Shown: positions 8,589-18,104, counted from the stretch's first letter. The stretch is DNA of 64,000 nucleotides from Ligilactobacillus sp900765635 (GCF_949152225.1 NZ_CASCJC010000001.1:372001-436000), one strand, 5' to 3'. Notes: generated from the letters alone by a model not told the origin. Made by a program: numbers and translations.

Positions 8589-9467
8589 ATGTTTTATACG
8601 ATTGCAGATTTACTTGCACAAGCTAAAGATTATCCTTCGATCGCTGAAATGATGATTGCCGTTGAAATGGAAAATACGGGGCGGAGTCGCACAAAAATTT
8701 TAGAATTGATGGAAAAAAATCTTGCTACTATGGAACAATCAGTGGCTAAAGGTGTAGCGGGAGTAACTTCAATTACGAAGTTAACCGGTCAAGATGCGCC
8801 TAAATTAGATCGTTATTTAAAAGAAGAAAAGCCCTTATGTGGAGAAACTTTGTTAAAGGCAGTTAGAAATGCAATTGCTGTTAATGAAGTTAATGCTCAA
8901 ATGGGGCTGATTTGTGCAACACCTACTGCAGGTAGTGCTGGAGTAGCTTCTGGGGTTTTGATGGCAGTACGTGAAACGTTAAACTTAGATCGCAAACAAC
9001 AATTAGACTTCTTGTTTACTGCTGGTGCATTCGGCTTGGTAATTGCTAATCAAGCTTCAATTAGTGGAGCAGAAGGTGGTTGTCAAGCCGAAATAGGTTC
9101 AGCTAGTGCGATGGCTAGTGCAGCACTTGTTTGTGCTAAAGGTGGAACTAATGAGCAAGCAGCTCAAGCAGTTGCAATAACCCTAAAAAATATGATGGGG
9201 TTAATTTGTGATCCGGTTGCAGGTTTAGTGGAGGTTCCATGTGTTAAACGTAATGCTTTAGGGGCTTCACAGGCAATTGTTTCAGCTGAAATGGCTCTAG
9301 CAGGTATTACTAGTGTAATTCCACCAGATGAAGTGGTCTTAGCGATGCATCGTGTGGGGATGCAGATGCCATCAATCTTTAAGGAAACCGCAGAAGGTGG
9401 ATTGGCTACGACACCAACAGGTTTGCGCTTAGCCAAAGAAATATTTGGTGAAGAAAATCAAAAATAA
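8589..9467 (+). CDS. sdaAA: L-serine dehydratase, alpha subunit
   Basis: 292 residues, the catalytic subunit that carries the [4Fe-4S] cluster. Cysteines in CATPTAGSAG, GLICDPVAGLVE and VPCVKRN match the cluster-binding and conserved motifs of the family. Start ATG follows TAGGAGG, which overlaps the sdaAB stop. It is followed after 12 bp by a heavy-metal-associated domain protein, so the operon is sdaAB-sdaAA-hma. Confidence 0.95.
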   Translation: MFYTIADLLAQAKDYPSIAEMMIAVEMENTGRSRTKILELMEKNLATMEQSVAKGVAGVTSITKLTGQDAPKLDRYLKEEKPLCGETLLKAVRNAIAVNEVNAQMGLICATPTAGSAGVASGVLMAVRETLNLDRKQQLDFLFTAGAFGLVIANQASISGAEGGCQAEIGSASAMASAALVCAKGGTNEQAAQAVAITLKNMMGLICDPVAGLVEVPCVKRNALGASQAIVSAEMALAGITSVIPPDEVVLAMHRVGMQMPSIFKETAEGGLATTPTGLRLAKEIFGEENQK

Positions 9468-9479
9468 GAAGGTTTTAAA

Positions 9480-9689
9480 ATGCAAAAGACATATACTGTT
9501 GAAGGTATGAAATGTGATGGTTGTAAGGAAAACGTCATTAAGCTATTGAGTCAAGTGGCAGGCGTTGATGAAGTTCAAGTGGATTTAAAGACCAAAAAGG
9601 TAACTGTTAGTGGAACAGCAACTAAAAAAGAGCTAAGTCAAGCCCTAGAAGGTAGTAATTATCATTTTAAACGTGGTTTGTTTGGCTAA
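9480..9689 (+). CDS. Heavy-metal-associated (CopZ-like) protein
   Basis: 69 residues forming one HMA ferredoxin-like fold with the metal motif MKCDGC at residues 10-15. Such proteins carry Cu(I) or other soft metals. It is co-transcribed with the iron-sulfur serine dehydratase and not with a copper ATPase, which is unusual; a role in metal supply to or protection of that enzyme is inference. Confidence 0.85.
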   Translation: MQKTYTVEGMKCDGCKENVIKLLSQVAGVDEVQVDLKTKKVTVSGTATKKELSQALEGSNYHFKRGLFG

Positions 9690-9702
9690 AATTAATTAAC
9701 AA

Positions 9703-9742
9703 AAAAGCAGTAACTCATCTTTCAAAATGAGTTACTGCTTTT
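9703..9742. terminator. Bidirectional terminator between hma and kup
   Basis: Perfect 16-bp arms, AAAAGCAGTAACTCAT (9703-9718) and its complement at 9727-9742, with A- and T-runs on both sides, serving both converging units. Confidence 0.9.
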
Positions 9743-9744
9743 TA

Positions 9745-11757
9745 TTATTTCAAAATATCTTTTGGATTTAAAATCATTTTTTGATCGACTACAGGAATAC
9801 GACGTTTCTTTAAGAACAATGGAACCTTTTCAACTTTAACATCACTAAACTCTAATCCAAACCACTGAACTGGAGTGGTAGTGTGATTTTGTAAGAAAAT
9901 ACGTGCCGAGATTAAAGCACGTTTCCAAGCTGGAAGCAATGTGTTTGGTGAAAGCAATTCGCGAATAACCACGAAACAAAAATCACCGATATTACGTTTG
10001 CCCATCGTCGTATATTTTTGTGGTTGTTCATCGATAATATCTTGATCCATCAACTCTTGCACGATTTGACGCAAGTATAAGTTGATACTGTGATCAGTTT
10101 TAAAACCAAGGAACAATTGTAAGTTAACAATGTTACGTGTTCCCATCATGTTGACAGTATAGTAATTCGTATAAGGTTCATTAGTAGTATTGACTGTTAC
10201 AAACCAATAAACATTTGCACGCTTAGGTTTCTTATCTAAGATTGAATATAAGATTTCACGTTTAATCGAGTAATCTTTTTTAACTTTAGCTAGCATGACT
10301 AAATTACTCATATACAACGGAACAGATTCATCTTTTGATAGTTCTTGTAATTGATCTTTGTAATCAAGCAAGGATACTGTTTCAGATTCATCCAATAAAT
10401 CATCACGAATTCTATTACCGTAATACCAGATAACCATAACAGCGACGATTGCTAAAGTTAAGATAACAGTCACAAATCCACCGTGTAGGAATTTGACTAA
10501 ACTTGTGATTAAAAAGATTGTTTCGATGCATCCAAAGAAAATAACTGTCAGTAATGCTACCGCTTTTGGTACTAAATCAGACAAGTATTCATAAAGCAAC
10601 ATAGTAGTCATTAACATTGTTAACGTAATTGCAAGCCCATATGCAGCTTCCATATGATGAGAGTTTTGGAAGTAAAGAACAATCATGATGGTTAATACAC
10701 AAAGTAACCAGTTGACTTTAGAAATATAAACTTGACCTTTTAAGATATTTGGATGTTCAATACGCATTCTTGGTAAAATCTTAAGCCCAATTGCTTCTTC
10801 AACCAAGGTAAATGAACCGCTAATTAACGCTTGTGAAGCGATGATAGCTGCTAAAGTTGCTAAAACAACCCCAAATAAATAAAAGCTGTTTGGTAACATA
10901 TTGAAGAAAGGATTGAAGTTTGTTGATAATTCGTGACCTTCATACATCTTTTTAATCAGCCAAGCACCTTGTCCAAAGTAATTAAGAATTAGGGAAGTAA
11001 ATACGATTGGCCAAGTTAAATAAATGTTATTTCGTCCAACATGTCCCATATCAGAATACAAAGCTTCAGCCCCAGTAGTAGCAAGGAAAATACTACCTAA
11101 AATAAAGATTCCGACTTTATTATGTGGATCAAACAAGACTTCGATTGCATAAACTGGTGAAATTGCTCGTAAAACAGTCCAATCATGGCTCATGTTATAA
11201 AGTCCAAAAAGACCAATAAAGCCAAACCATAAAATCATGACAAAGCCAAACATTTTACCGATTGAACTTGTACCAAATCTTTGTACTAAAAATAACACTA
11301 ATAAGATGGTAACAGTACAAATGATAACGGCGCGTTGATTTGGAATAGGAATACTATTTCCAAATTTAAGTCCTTTTAATCCTTCGATAGCTGTCGTTAC
11401 TGTAACAGCAGGTGTCAAAGTTCCATCAGCTAATAAGGCAGCCCCTCCGACTAAAGCGGGAATAATTAACCATTTTTTCTTTTTACGTACTAATGCATAT
11501 AACGCAAAAATACCACCTTCACCGTGGTTTTCAGCACGTAAAGCAATTAAAACGTATTTTATTGTGGTAATAATAATTAATGTCCAAAAAATTAAAGATA
11601 AACAGCCTAAAACATAATTTTCAGTGAGCTTATGGACGCCACCAGCGTCTCCAATCAAGGCGTTCATGGTGTAAAGCGGTGAAGTACCTATATCTCCATA
11701 AACAATCCCCAAGGTGATGATCATCTCTAAGAGATAATTCTTCTTTTGAGGTTTCAA
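9745..11757 (-). CDS. kup: Potassium uptake protein Kup
   Basis: 670 residues with about twelve membrane segments and a hydrophilic C-terminal domain from about residue 450, as in K+:H+ symporters of the KUP/HAK family. The signature GDIGTSPLYT is at residues 22-31. The start is TTG: the upstream AGGAG is 11 bases away and no ATG lies between. It stands alone between terminators. No c-di-AMP riboswitch was seen in the 270-bp upstream region. Confidence 0.95.
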   Translation of the reverse strand: MKPQKKNYLLEMIITLGIVYGDIGTSPLYTMNALIGDAGGVHKLTENYVLGCLSLIFWTLIIITTIKYVLIALRAENHGEGGIFALYALVRKKKKWLIIPALVGGAALLADGTLTPAVTVTTAIEGLKGLKFGNSIPIPNQRAVIICTVTILLVLFLVQRFGTSSIGKMFGFVMILWFGFIGLFGLYNMSHDWTVLRAISPVYAIEVLFDPHNKVGIFILGSIFLATTGAEALYSDMGHVGRNNIYLTWPIVFTSLILNYFGQGAWLIKKMYEGHELSTNFNPFFNMLPNSFYLFGVVLATLAAIIASQALISGSFTLVEEAIGLKILPRMRIEHPNILKGQVYISKVNWLLCVLTIMIVLYFQNSHHMEAAYGLAITLTMLMTTMLLYEYLSDLVPKAVALLTVIFFGCIETIFLITSLVKFLHGGFVTVILTLAIVAVMVIWYYGNRIRDDLLDESETVSLLDYKDQLQELSKDESVPLYMSNLVMLAKVKKDYSIKREILYSILDKKPKRANVYWFVTVNTTNEPYTNYYTVNMMGTRNIVNLQLFLGFKTDHSINLYLRQIVQELMDQDIIDEQPQKYTTMGKRNIGDFCFVVIRELLSPNTLLPAWKRALISARIFLQNHTTTPVQWFGLEFSDVKVEKVPLFLKKRRIPVVDQKMILNPKDILK

Positions 11758-11944
11758 CTATATGTTCACTCCTTTTATTAGTAGCGTATTAATAAATTAT
11801 ATAGTAGACTTAATCGATGATTTTTTCAAGCATAGAATACTATTTAGTGAAAAATTTAGCATATTTTTTAGTAAGAATGAGTATTAAAGAAAACCTAGCA
11901 AGAAAATTTTACTAAGAAAAAAGAAAGAAATTTTAGTAAAGTAT

Positions 11945-11968
11945 ACAATATTTCCCAGGAAATATTGT
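11945..11968. promoter_or_regulatory. Perfect 11-bp inverted repeat, operator candidate
   Basis: ACAATATTTCC (11945-11955), spacer CA, then the exact complement (11958-11968). It lies 13 bp upstream of the -35 of the efflux pump promoter, where a TetR/MarR/PadR-type regulator could bind. No regulator gene is adjacent. Confidence 0.55.
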
Positions 11969-11981
11969 TAATTACTTCGTT

Positions 11982-12010
11982 TTGACTTACAATCTAGATA
12001 AAATGATATA
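11982..12010 (+). promoter_or_regulatory. Promoter of the DHA2 pump gene
   Basis: TTGACT (11982-11987), 17 bp, GATATA (12005-12010). Confidence 0.5.
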
Positions 12011-12031
12011 CATATAAAGAGGGAAATAAGA

Positions 12032-13516
12032 ATGACAAAAAAACAAGTACAGTTGGTAACATTTGGTTTGTTGTTAGCTTGTGCTATGTCTGGGCTAGAT
12101 GGAACGATTATTAACACCGCATTACCAGCTATTATCAGTGATTTACACGGTATTGAATACATGGGGTGGCTTGTTGCAGTATTTTTGTTAGGAATGTCGG
12201 TTTTTACACCATTGTGGAGTAAGTTAGGCGAAAAATTTGGTAATAAGTTAGCTTTCCAATTGGCGGTTACCTTATTTATTATCTCATCATTTTTACAAGC
12301 TTAAGCTACTAATATATGGTTTTTTATCATGGCTAGAGCGCTTATGGGAATCGGTGCTGGAGGAATGGGGGCCATTCCATATATTATTTTGGCTCAACTC
12401 TATCAAGATATTCAGCAGCGTTCACGTTCTTTGGCGTATGTCTCAGCCAGTTTTAGTGTGGCCTCCATCATTGGGCCACTTGTTGGAGGAATATTAGTTG
12501 ATTGGTTTAGTTGGCATTGGGTTTTTTATATTAATATTCCTTTAGGATTGATTTCAATAGGAATTGTACAATTCTTCTTTAAAGAAGAGTTTATTAAAAA
12601 AGCAGCGCGTTTTGATGCGTTAGGTTCGACATTATTAATTGTTAGTTTACTGTTGATTTTAACCGCTATTCAAATGTCAACACTACTTTCTAAAATCCAA
12701 GTTGGTTTGTTATTTTTAAGTGGCATGGTATTACTAGGTCTGTTAATAACAGTAGAAAAACATGCTAAAGATCCAATTTTGCCGGGAAGTATCTTCAAAA
12801 ATAAGTTATTAGTCTTTGATTTTGTTGTTTTTTCTTTGATTTGGGGTTCACAAATTTGTTATAGCATCTATGTTCCAATGTGGGCTCAAGGATTATTGGG
12901 CACGATCGCTTTAATTGGAGGTTTAACCCAAATTCCAAGCTCAATTTTTGATTTTATTGGTTCACAATCAGCTAATTTTTTGAATGAACGTTACAAATCA
13001 GTTAATTTAACTGTTGCAATTGGTGGTTTAGCAATTTTAGTTGCAATTTTGATTTTAAGTTTAGCCTCAGTTAACTTAGCTTATTTTTGGTTGCTATTTT
13101 GTGGGATTTTCTATGGCTTTGGTGTTGGTTTAGTCTTTAACGCTTTACAAATTAAGGTGCAAGAAGATGCTGGAACAAAAGATTTAGCAGTAGCGACTTC
13201 ATTTAGCTTTTTGATACGGATTATGGCTCAAACCTTGATGTCGGCAATTTATGGATTGACATTAAACCAAGCATTGTTGTCTGGTGTTAAACAAACAAAA
13301 GGGCAGATAAGTATGGCGATGCTTAATAAATTAAGTGATGCGGCGACTAGTGTAGAATTACCAAGTAAATTATTACCAACGATGCGTCGAATTTTACATC
13401 AAGGAATTCATAATATTATGTTACTAGCAGCATTGTTACTAGTAATATCATTATTGTTATTGATTTGGGCACATAAAAAAGAACAAATTAAAAACCTTGA
13501 TAAATTAACTGATTAG
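12032..13516 (+). pseudogene. DHA2-family multidrug efflux MFS transporter, interrupted by a stop codon
   Basis: The gene would encode about 494 residues of a 14-helix DHA2 drug:H+ antiporter: the family motif LDGTIINTALPAI is at residues 19-31 and RALMGIGAGG begins the fourth or fifth helix. One in-frame TAA at 12302-12304 splits it into a 90-residue N-part and a long C-part in the same frame with no frameshift. The first ATG after the stop (12329) has no Shine-Dalgarno site, so the C-part is unlikely to be made separately. The rest of the frame is intact, so the mutation looks recent. Read-through or a sequencing error are alternatives. Confidence 0.85.
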
Positions 13517-13535
13517 GTTAATTTATCAAGGTTTT
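13491..13535. terminator. Bidirectional terminator enclosing the pump stop codon
   Basis: AAAACCTTGATAAATTAAC (13491-13509) and its exact complement (13517-13535) form a 19-bp stem; the stop codon of the pump gene is in the loop and the 3' arm reaches the end of the convergent DUF4828 gene. Confidence 0.9.
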
Positions 13536-13929
13536 ATTCTTCATCAAGTTCAGCTTTTTTAACCTCAGGTGCGTATAATTCATAGACCCGATTATCAGCC
13601 TCATCAAAGACACTTACCGGTAAATTATTCACAGCACTGATACGTAGATGATAACCATAATTATCTAAAAAGACTAATTCATTACTATCGAGCTGTTCAA
13701 CTTTTCCTAATAGTTGACGTCCATCTAGAGCAATGGTTAATTCGACAGAAATTTCTAATTGATGTACCTTATGACTTAATTCGTCTGTAAACATCCAGGT
13801 GCCGGCATAAATCAATGGGAGGGCTGGCTTAACACTAGCACGCTTTTTAGTGACGGTATGAACCATCTTGCCAATTCCTGTTACAAGCGGTGTAATGCCG
13901 CCAATGATTGTTAAGCCTTTGCGTTTCAT
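13534..13929 (-). CDS. DUF4828 family protein
   Basis: 131 residues. An N-terminal hydrophobic segment (GLTIIGGITPLVTGIGKMV, about residues 5-23) may anchor it in the membrane; the rest is a beta-rich soluble domain (YAGTWMFTDE, ELVFLDNYGYHLRI). The pattern matches the lactobacillus-specific DUF4828 family of unknown function. GGAGGAG lies just upstream of the ATG. Confidence 0.7.
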   Translation of the reverse strand: MKRKGLTIIGGITPLVTGIGKMVHTVTKKRASVKPALPLIYAGTWMFTDELSHKVHQLEISVELTIALDGRQLLGKVEQLDSNELVFLDNYGYHLRISAVNNLPVSVFDEADNRVYELYAPEVKKAELDEE

Positions 13930-14142
13930 TTTGCTCCTCCTTTAAATTTACATCTACTAAATAAATATACCACCAAATCTCAAATAAACATAGTATTTAA
14001 GCTGATTATGACATAAATGAAATATTTGTTTAAAAATAGCAATATTTCCACTAAAATCAAAGAAAATAAAGGCTAAATGAGCATGAATCACAAATATTTG
14101 GTAAAATAAGACAAGGATTAAGACAAATTGGAGGTCTGCCAA

Positions 14143-15165
14143 ATGCTAAAATTAGGAATCATCGGAACAAATTGGATTACTGATCAATTTATTCAAGCAG
14201 CACATGAAACGGGGGAATGGCAATTAACCACCGTTTATTCACGGACAATTGCAAAAGCTAAGGAATTTGGACAAAAATATCTACAAGTGACAGAATATTT
14301 TGCTGATTTAGACGAATTTTTTACACAAGGCAGTTTTGATGCTGTGTATATTGCATCTCCTAACAGTCTGCATTTTCAACAAGTTAAACAAGCAATTGCG
14401 GCCAATAAGCATGTGATTGTGGAAAAACCAGCCTTTTCCAATCTTTTTGAGATGAAAGAAATCTTGCATTTACTCAAACAAAAACCAGAAGTATACTTTT
14501 TTGAAGCTGCACGTCATATTTATGATCCAAACTTTCAAGCGGTCAAAGAAGCTGTGCAAAACTTGCAGGTAATTCAAGGAGCCAATTTGACTTTTGCACA
14601 ATATTCATCACGTTATGATGCGGTATTAGCTGGACAAGAGCCAAATATTTTTTCACCGCGTTTTTCTGGTGGATGCTTGCAAGACTTGGGTGTATATCTA
14701 GTATATTGTGCTATTGCATGGTTTGGGATGCCAGCAAGCTGTGAATATCATCCAACAATGTTATCAACAGGTGTGGATGGTAAAGGTGTGGCGTTATTGC
14801 ATTATCCACAATTTGATGTAACCTTATCGATGGCTAAGACCGTTAATTCACACATGCCTGGGGAAATCTATGGCCTAAAAGAAGTTATTCATTTAGATCA
14901 TTCGGCTAATATTGCTCAAGCTTATGTGGATGATGGTCAAGGTAATGTGACGCAGATTTCACAAACACCTACACAAAATCCAATGTTTGACGAAGCAAAA
15001 AGCTTTGCACAAATGTTAAAAGATCCAGCTTCATTAACAAATAAGCAACGCCAAGAAGATTTGTTGGCTTTAAGCGTACAAGTCAACGAAGTTTTATATC
15101 AATTGCGCCAAAGTGCTAAGATTGTGTTTGAAGCGGATTACAAATATTTAGATACTACGGAGTAA
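14143..15165 (+). CDS. Gfo/Idh/MocA-family oxidoreductase
   Basis: 340 residues. The N-terminal Rossmann fold (LGIIGTNWITDQF, residues 3-15) and the EKPAF motif near residue 99 mark an NAD(P)-dependent sugar or polyol dehydrogenase; the C-terminal half is the substrate and dimer domain. The substrate is unknown. The ATG at 14143 is chosen because GGAGG sits eight bases before it; an in-frame TTG at 14128 overlaps that site. The RNA helicase gene follows after 6 bp, so both are in one operon. Confidence 0.88.
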   Translation: MLKLGIIGTNWITDQFIQAAHETGEWQLTTVYSRTIAKAKEFGQKYLQVTEYFADLDEFFTQGSFDAVYIASPNSLHFQQVKQAIAANKHVIVEKPAFSNLFEMKEILHLLKQKPEVYFFEAARHIYDPNFQAVKEAVQNLQVIQGANLTFAQYSSRYDAVLAGQEPNIFSPRFSGGCLQDLGVYLVYCAIAWFGMPASCEYHPTMLSTGVDGKGVALLHYPQFDVTLSMAKTVNSHMPGEIYGLKEVIHLDHSANIAQAYVDDGQGNVTQISQTPTQNPMFDEAKSFAQMLKDPASLTNKQRQEDLLALSVQVNEVLYQLRQSAKIVFEADYKYLDTTE

Positions 15166-15171
15166 TTCTAT

Positions 15172-16431
15172 ATGAATCCAAAATTTAGTTTACAGATGCA
15201 ACAAGAAGACTTTAATGAATTGACGCCGATTCAAGCAGCTGTCTATGAGCCACTATCTAGTGGAAAAAATGTCTTAGGGCTAGCGCCAACGGGTTCAGGT
15301 AAAACTTTGGCTTATGCGTGGCCATTACTTGAAAAATTACAACCTAAACAAGGTAGTCAGCTGTTGATTATTGCACCTTCTCAAGAATTAGGAGCTCAGT
15401 TAAATAACGTTTTAAGTCCCTGGGCTAAATTACTTGGCTTAAATACAATGTCAATTATTGGAGGCGCCAATGTTAAACGCCAAATCGAAAAGCTAAAAAA
15501 ACGTCCTGAAGTAATCATTGGAACCCCAGGACGCTTATTGAATTTGATTGCTGATAAAAAACTAAAGTTACACTTATTAAAAGCAATTGTTATCGATGAA
15601 GCTGATGAACTTTTAGGTCAAGAAGAAACTTTGACTGCTTGTCGTAAATTGGTGAGTTTTGCTCCAACCAATACACAGTTAGCCTTCTTTTCGGCAACTA
15701 AAGCACCTGTTTTAACAGAATTAGAGCGATGGTTTGGAGCAGAAGTTGAGATTTATGATGTTTATGGACAAAAACATCAGCAAGGTGAAATCATTCATTA
15801 CTTAGTTGAAGTTCCAACACGTAAAAGAGTCGATGCTTTACGCAAATTAGCACATATGCCTGACTTTTATGGATTAGTGTTCTTTAAACAAAGTGCAACC
15901 TTAAATGAAACGGCTAAACGTTTGCAATATCACGGTGTTAAAATTGCAACTTTAACAAGTGAAGGACGCCAAACGCAACGTGCACAAGCTTTAAGTGCTT
16001 TGCGAAAGCGTGAAATTAAGCTCTTATTGACAACTGATTTAGCGGCACGTGGATTAGATATTGCCAAATTACCAGCAGTAGTCAACTTTGATTTACCCAA
16101 AGATACTAACACCTATATTCACCGTGTCGGACGAACCGGACGTATGGGACAAGATGGTGTGATCGTCAACTTGGGCAATGAACATGATTTGCGGATGTTT
16201 AAACAATTAATCAAAGACTTAGATTATGATTTACGTCCAGGTTATCTTTATCAACAACACATTGTGGATGATTTAGAAACAGCAAAAGAACAATTAGCAT
16301 CAGAAGTAGTAAAGAAAACTAAAGTTAAAGCCAAAGAAGCCAAGGCTATTCAAGAACCAGCAGTTAAAAAGCATAAGAAGAAACGCAAACGTGATCAAAA
16401 AAATAAAGGGATGCGCCGTAAAAAAGCTTAG
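15172..16431 (+). CDS. DEAD-box RNA helicase
   Basis: 419 residues. It unwinds RNA duplexes with ATP, probably in ribosome assembly, cold adaptation or mRNA decay. All family motifs are present: Q motif (FNELTPIQ), PTGSGKT, GTPGR, DEAD, SAT, DLAARGLDI and HRVGRTGR. The last 40 residues are strongly basic (KKHKKKRKRDQKNKG), an RNA-binding tail as in CshB-type helicases. Its Shine-Dalgarno GGAG overlaps the stop of the upstream oxidoreductase. Confidence 0.93.
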   Translation: MNPKFSLQMQQEDFNELTPIQAAVYEPLSSGKNVLGLAPTGSGKTLAYAWPLLEKLQPKQGSQLLIIAPSQELGAQLNNVLSPWAKLLGLNTMSIIGGANVKRQIEKLKKRPEVIIGTPGRLLNLIADKKLKLHLLKAIVIDEADELLGQEETLTACRKLVSFAPTNTQLAFFSATKAPVLTELERWFGAEVEIYDVYGQKHQQGEIIHYLVEVPTRKRVDALRKLAHMPDFYGLVFFKQSATLNETAKRLQYHGVKIATLTSEGRQTQRAQALSALRKREIKLLLTTDLAARGLDIAKLPAVVNFDLPKDTNTYIHRVGRTGRMGQDGVIVNLGNEHDLRMFKQLIKDLDYDLRPGYLYQQHIVDDLETAKEQLASEVVKKTKVKAKEAKAIQEPAVKKHKKKRKRDQKNKGMRRKKA

Positions 16432-16476
16432 CTAAATGTTACGCAATGTTATTTTGATACAAAATAATCTTTGAAA

Positions 16477-16528
16477 AAAATCACTCAAAAGTAGAACTGT
16501 AAGTTTTGCCTTTGAGTGATTTTTTATT
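16477..16528 (+). terminator. Terminator after the DEAD-box helicase
   Basis: AAAATCACTCAAA (16477-16489) pairs with TTTGAGTGATTTT (16511-16523), followed by more T residues. Confidence 0.85.
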
Positions 16529-16641
16529 AATTAAAGGGTGATAATTTAAAAAGTAGTTGAAATGCTGCGAATTTGGTGATTGAAGCCTTGCACTTCTAAG
16601 ATAAATTGACTATACTAAAAAGAGCTGTATATGGCTTTTTT

Positions 16642-16715
16642 GCGTTTGTAGCTCAGCTGGATAGAGCAACCGCCTCCTAAGCGGTAGGTCATCGGTTCAA
16701 ATCCGATCAAGCGCA
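16642..16715 (+). tRNA. tRNA-Arg (CCT)
   Basis: Cloverleaf with acceptor GCGTTTG/CAAGCGC and anticodon stem ACCGC/GCGGT around loop CTCCTAA, giving anticodon CCT for AGG codons. The CCA end is not encoded. Confidence 0.93.
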
Positions 16716-16726
16716 TCTAAATTAAA

Positions 16727-16766
16727 AAGAAGTATGTTGTAAAATTTACAACGTACTTCTTTTTTT
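16727..16766. terminator. Terminator between tRNA-Arg and the CLC gene
   Basis: AAGAAGTATGTTGTAAA pairs with its complement ending in ACTTCTT (one mismatch), followed by T-runs; it also overlaps the 3' end of the convergent CLC gene. Confidence 0.8.
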
Positions 16767-18008
16767 CTTGTTAAGATAAGTTTCGATTACTTTAGCAAAG
16801 AAAATGGCGCTACAAGCACTTAAACCCAGAGGTAAAAAAGCTGAAGTATTTAAGTGACAAACTTCAAATAACATGAACAATGCCATTAATGGGGCATGCT
16901 GGGTAGCGGTTAAAAAACCAACCGCGCCGATTAAAGCAATTTGAGGTAGATAAATTTGACCAAAGAGTTGATAATAGCCAAGGCCAAATAAAATACCAAA
17001 ACAAGCACCTGCTGCAATTGAAGGAGTCAACGTGCCACCATAAGCTCCAGCATAAAGGGATAAACATGTAATTAATAATTTACTAATAATTCCAAAACAC
17101 ATTAACCAAATTAAATGTTCTGTATTTAAAGAACTATTAAAAGCTAGTTGCGCCAATCCACGACCATTTCCCATAATTTGTGGAAAAAAGCTTGCAACAC
17201 TTCCTGTTAAAAGTGCAACTAAAGGCAAACTTACAAAAACTCTTTTAGAGGTAATTTTTTGTTGGCCTGCTCGTTGCATCCATTGGCGGAAAATACCACC
17301 AATAATGCCCATTATTGCTCCTAATATGAGCGCTAAAGGTAACAGACAAAGTTCAAAATTTTTTGTACTTATAAGATAATATGGACTAAATCCTTTCTCT
17401 AAGCCACCGATACTGGCAGCAATAATAGCCATTGGTAAACTAACTATGATTGCTTTAGGGGTGATTTTTTTGTAGAGTAATTCTAAGCAAAAAAGCATTC
17501 CAGTAATTGGTGCTAAATAAACTCCAGCAAAACCAGCACCAGCAGCTGCAGCAATTAGCAATTTTTGTTCGTCAGCTGTTAAAGTTTTAGGATTAAGTGT
17601 TGTTAGTTTTTGAGCAAACATTGCACCAAGTTCACGAGGAGCTAATTCACGGCCAACGCTTCCACCTACACTAACATAAAAAATTTGAGTGAAAGCATGG
17701 ATAATTGTGGTAAAAACCCCCATTTGGCTACCGGTTAAAGCTTGTTTAATTGAAGTTGGACGTTTTTTTCGTTGTAAAAGATACCAGATGAAAGCCGCAA
17801 TAATTCCGCCAATAAAGACTGAAAGTAAGCGATTTGTAGGTGAAATCAAAGTACTTACAGGAAATGAACTAGTTTCATGGAATTTTAAAAAAAGTTGTTC
17901 GAAAAAGATTAAAAATTTGTCTAACGCAATTGCACTAAGACCGATTAATATACCTAAAATCAAAGTATAAGTTCCTAAAATAAGTTGTTTTTTAGTAATT
18001 ATATTCAT
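16746..18008 (-). CDS. CLC-family chloride channel/transporter
   Basis: 420 residues with about ten to twelve membrane helices. Pore motifs are GSVGRELAP (holding the gating Glu of the GREGP motif) and GAYGGTLTPSIAAGA (the GGxFxP motif, here with Leu). It should exchange chloride or fluoride for protons; the ion is not certain. There is no C-terminal CBS domain. The ATG at 18008 is chosen because GGAGG lies eight bases before it; an upstream ATG overlaps that site. Confidence 0.88.
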   Translation of the reverse strand: MNIITKKQLILGTYTLILGILIGLSAIALDKFLIFFEQLFLKFHETSSFPVSTLISPTNRLLSVFIGGIIAAFIWYLLQRKKRPTSIKQALTGSQMGVFTTIIHAFTQIFYVSVGGSVGRELAPRELGAMFAQKLTTLNPKTLTADEQKLLIAAAAGAGFAGVYLAPITGMLFCLELLYKKITPKAIIVSLPMAIIAASIGGLEKGFSPYYLISTKNFELCLLPLALILGAIMGIIGGIFRQWMQRAGQQKITSKRVFVSLPLVALLTGSVASFFPQIMGNGRGLAQLAFNSSLNTEHLIWLMCFGIISKLLITCLSLYAGAYGGTLTPSIAAGACFGILFGLGYYQLFGQIYLPQIALIGAVGFLTATQHAPLMALFMLFEVCHLNTSAFLPLGLSACSAIFFAKVIETYLNKKKRSTL

Positions 18009-18104
18009 TGTTTGCCTCCATTTTTCCCTCAAAAACTAGTCTATCAAAAAAAACAACGATTTTATAGAGTTAAGATATACTAAAATGAATAATTGATATA
18101 TGTA

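Noticed and set aside
11758..12031. c-di-AMP (ydaO) riboswitch upstream of kup
   Set aside because: Expected because kup is often controlled this way, but the conserved ydaO core could not be found on the minus strand.
12302..12304. Programmed read-through or recoding of the stop in the DHA2 pump
   Set aside because: The codon is TAA with no known recoding signal; a plain nonsense mutation is the simpler reading.
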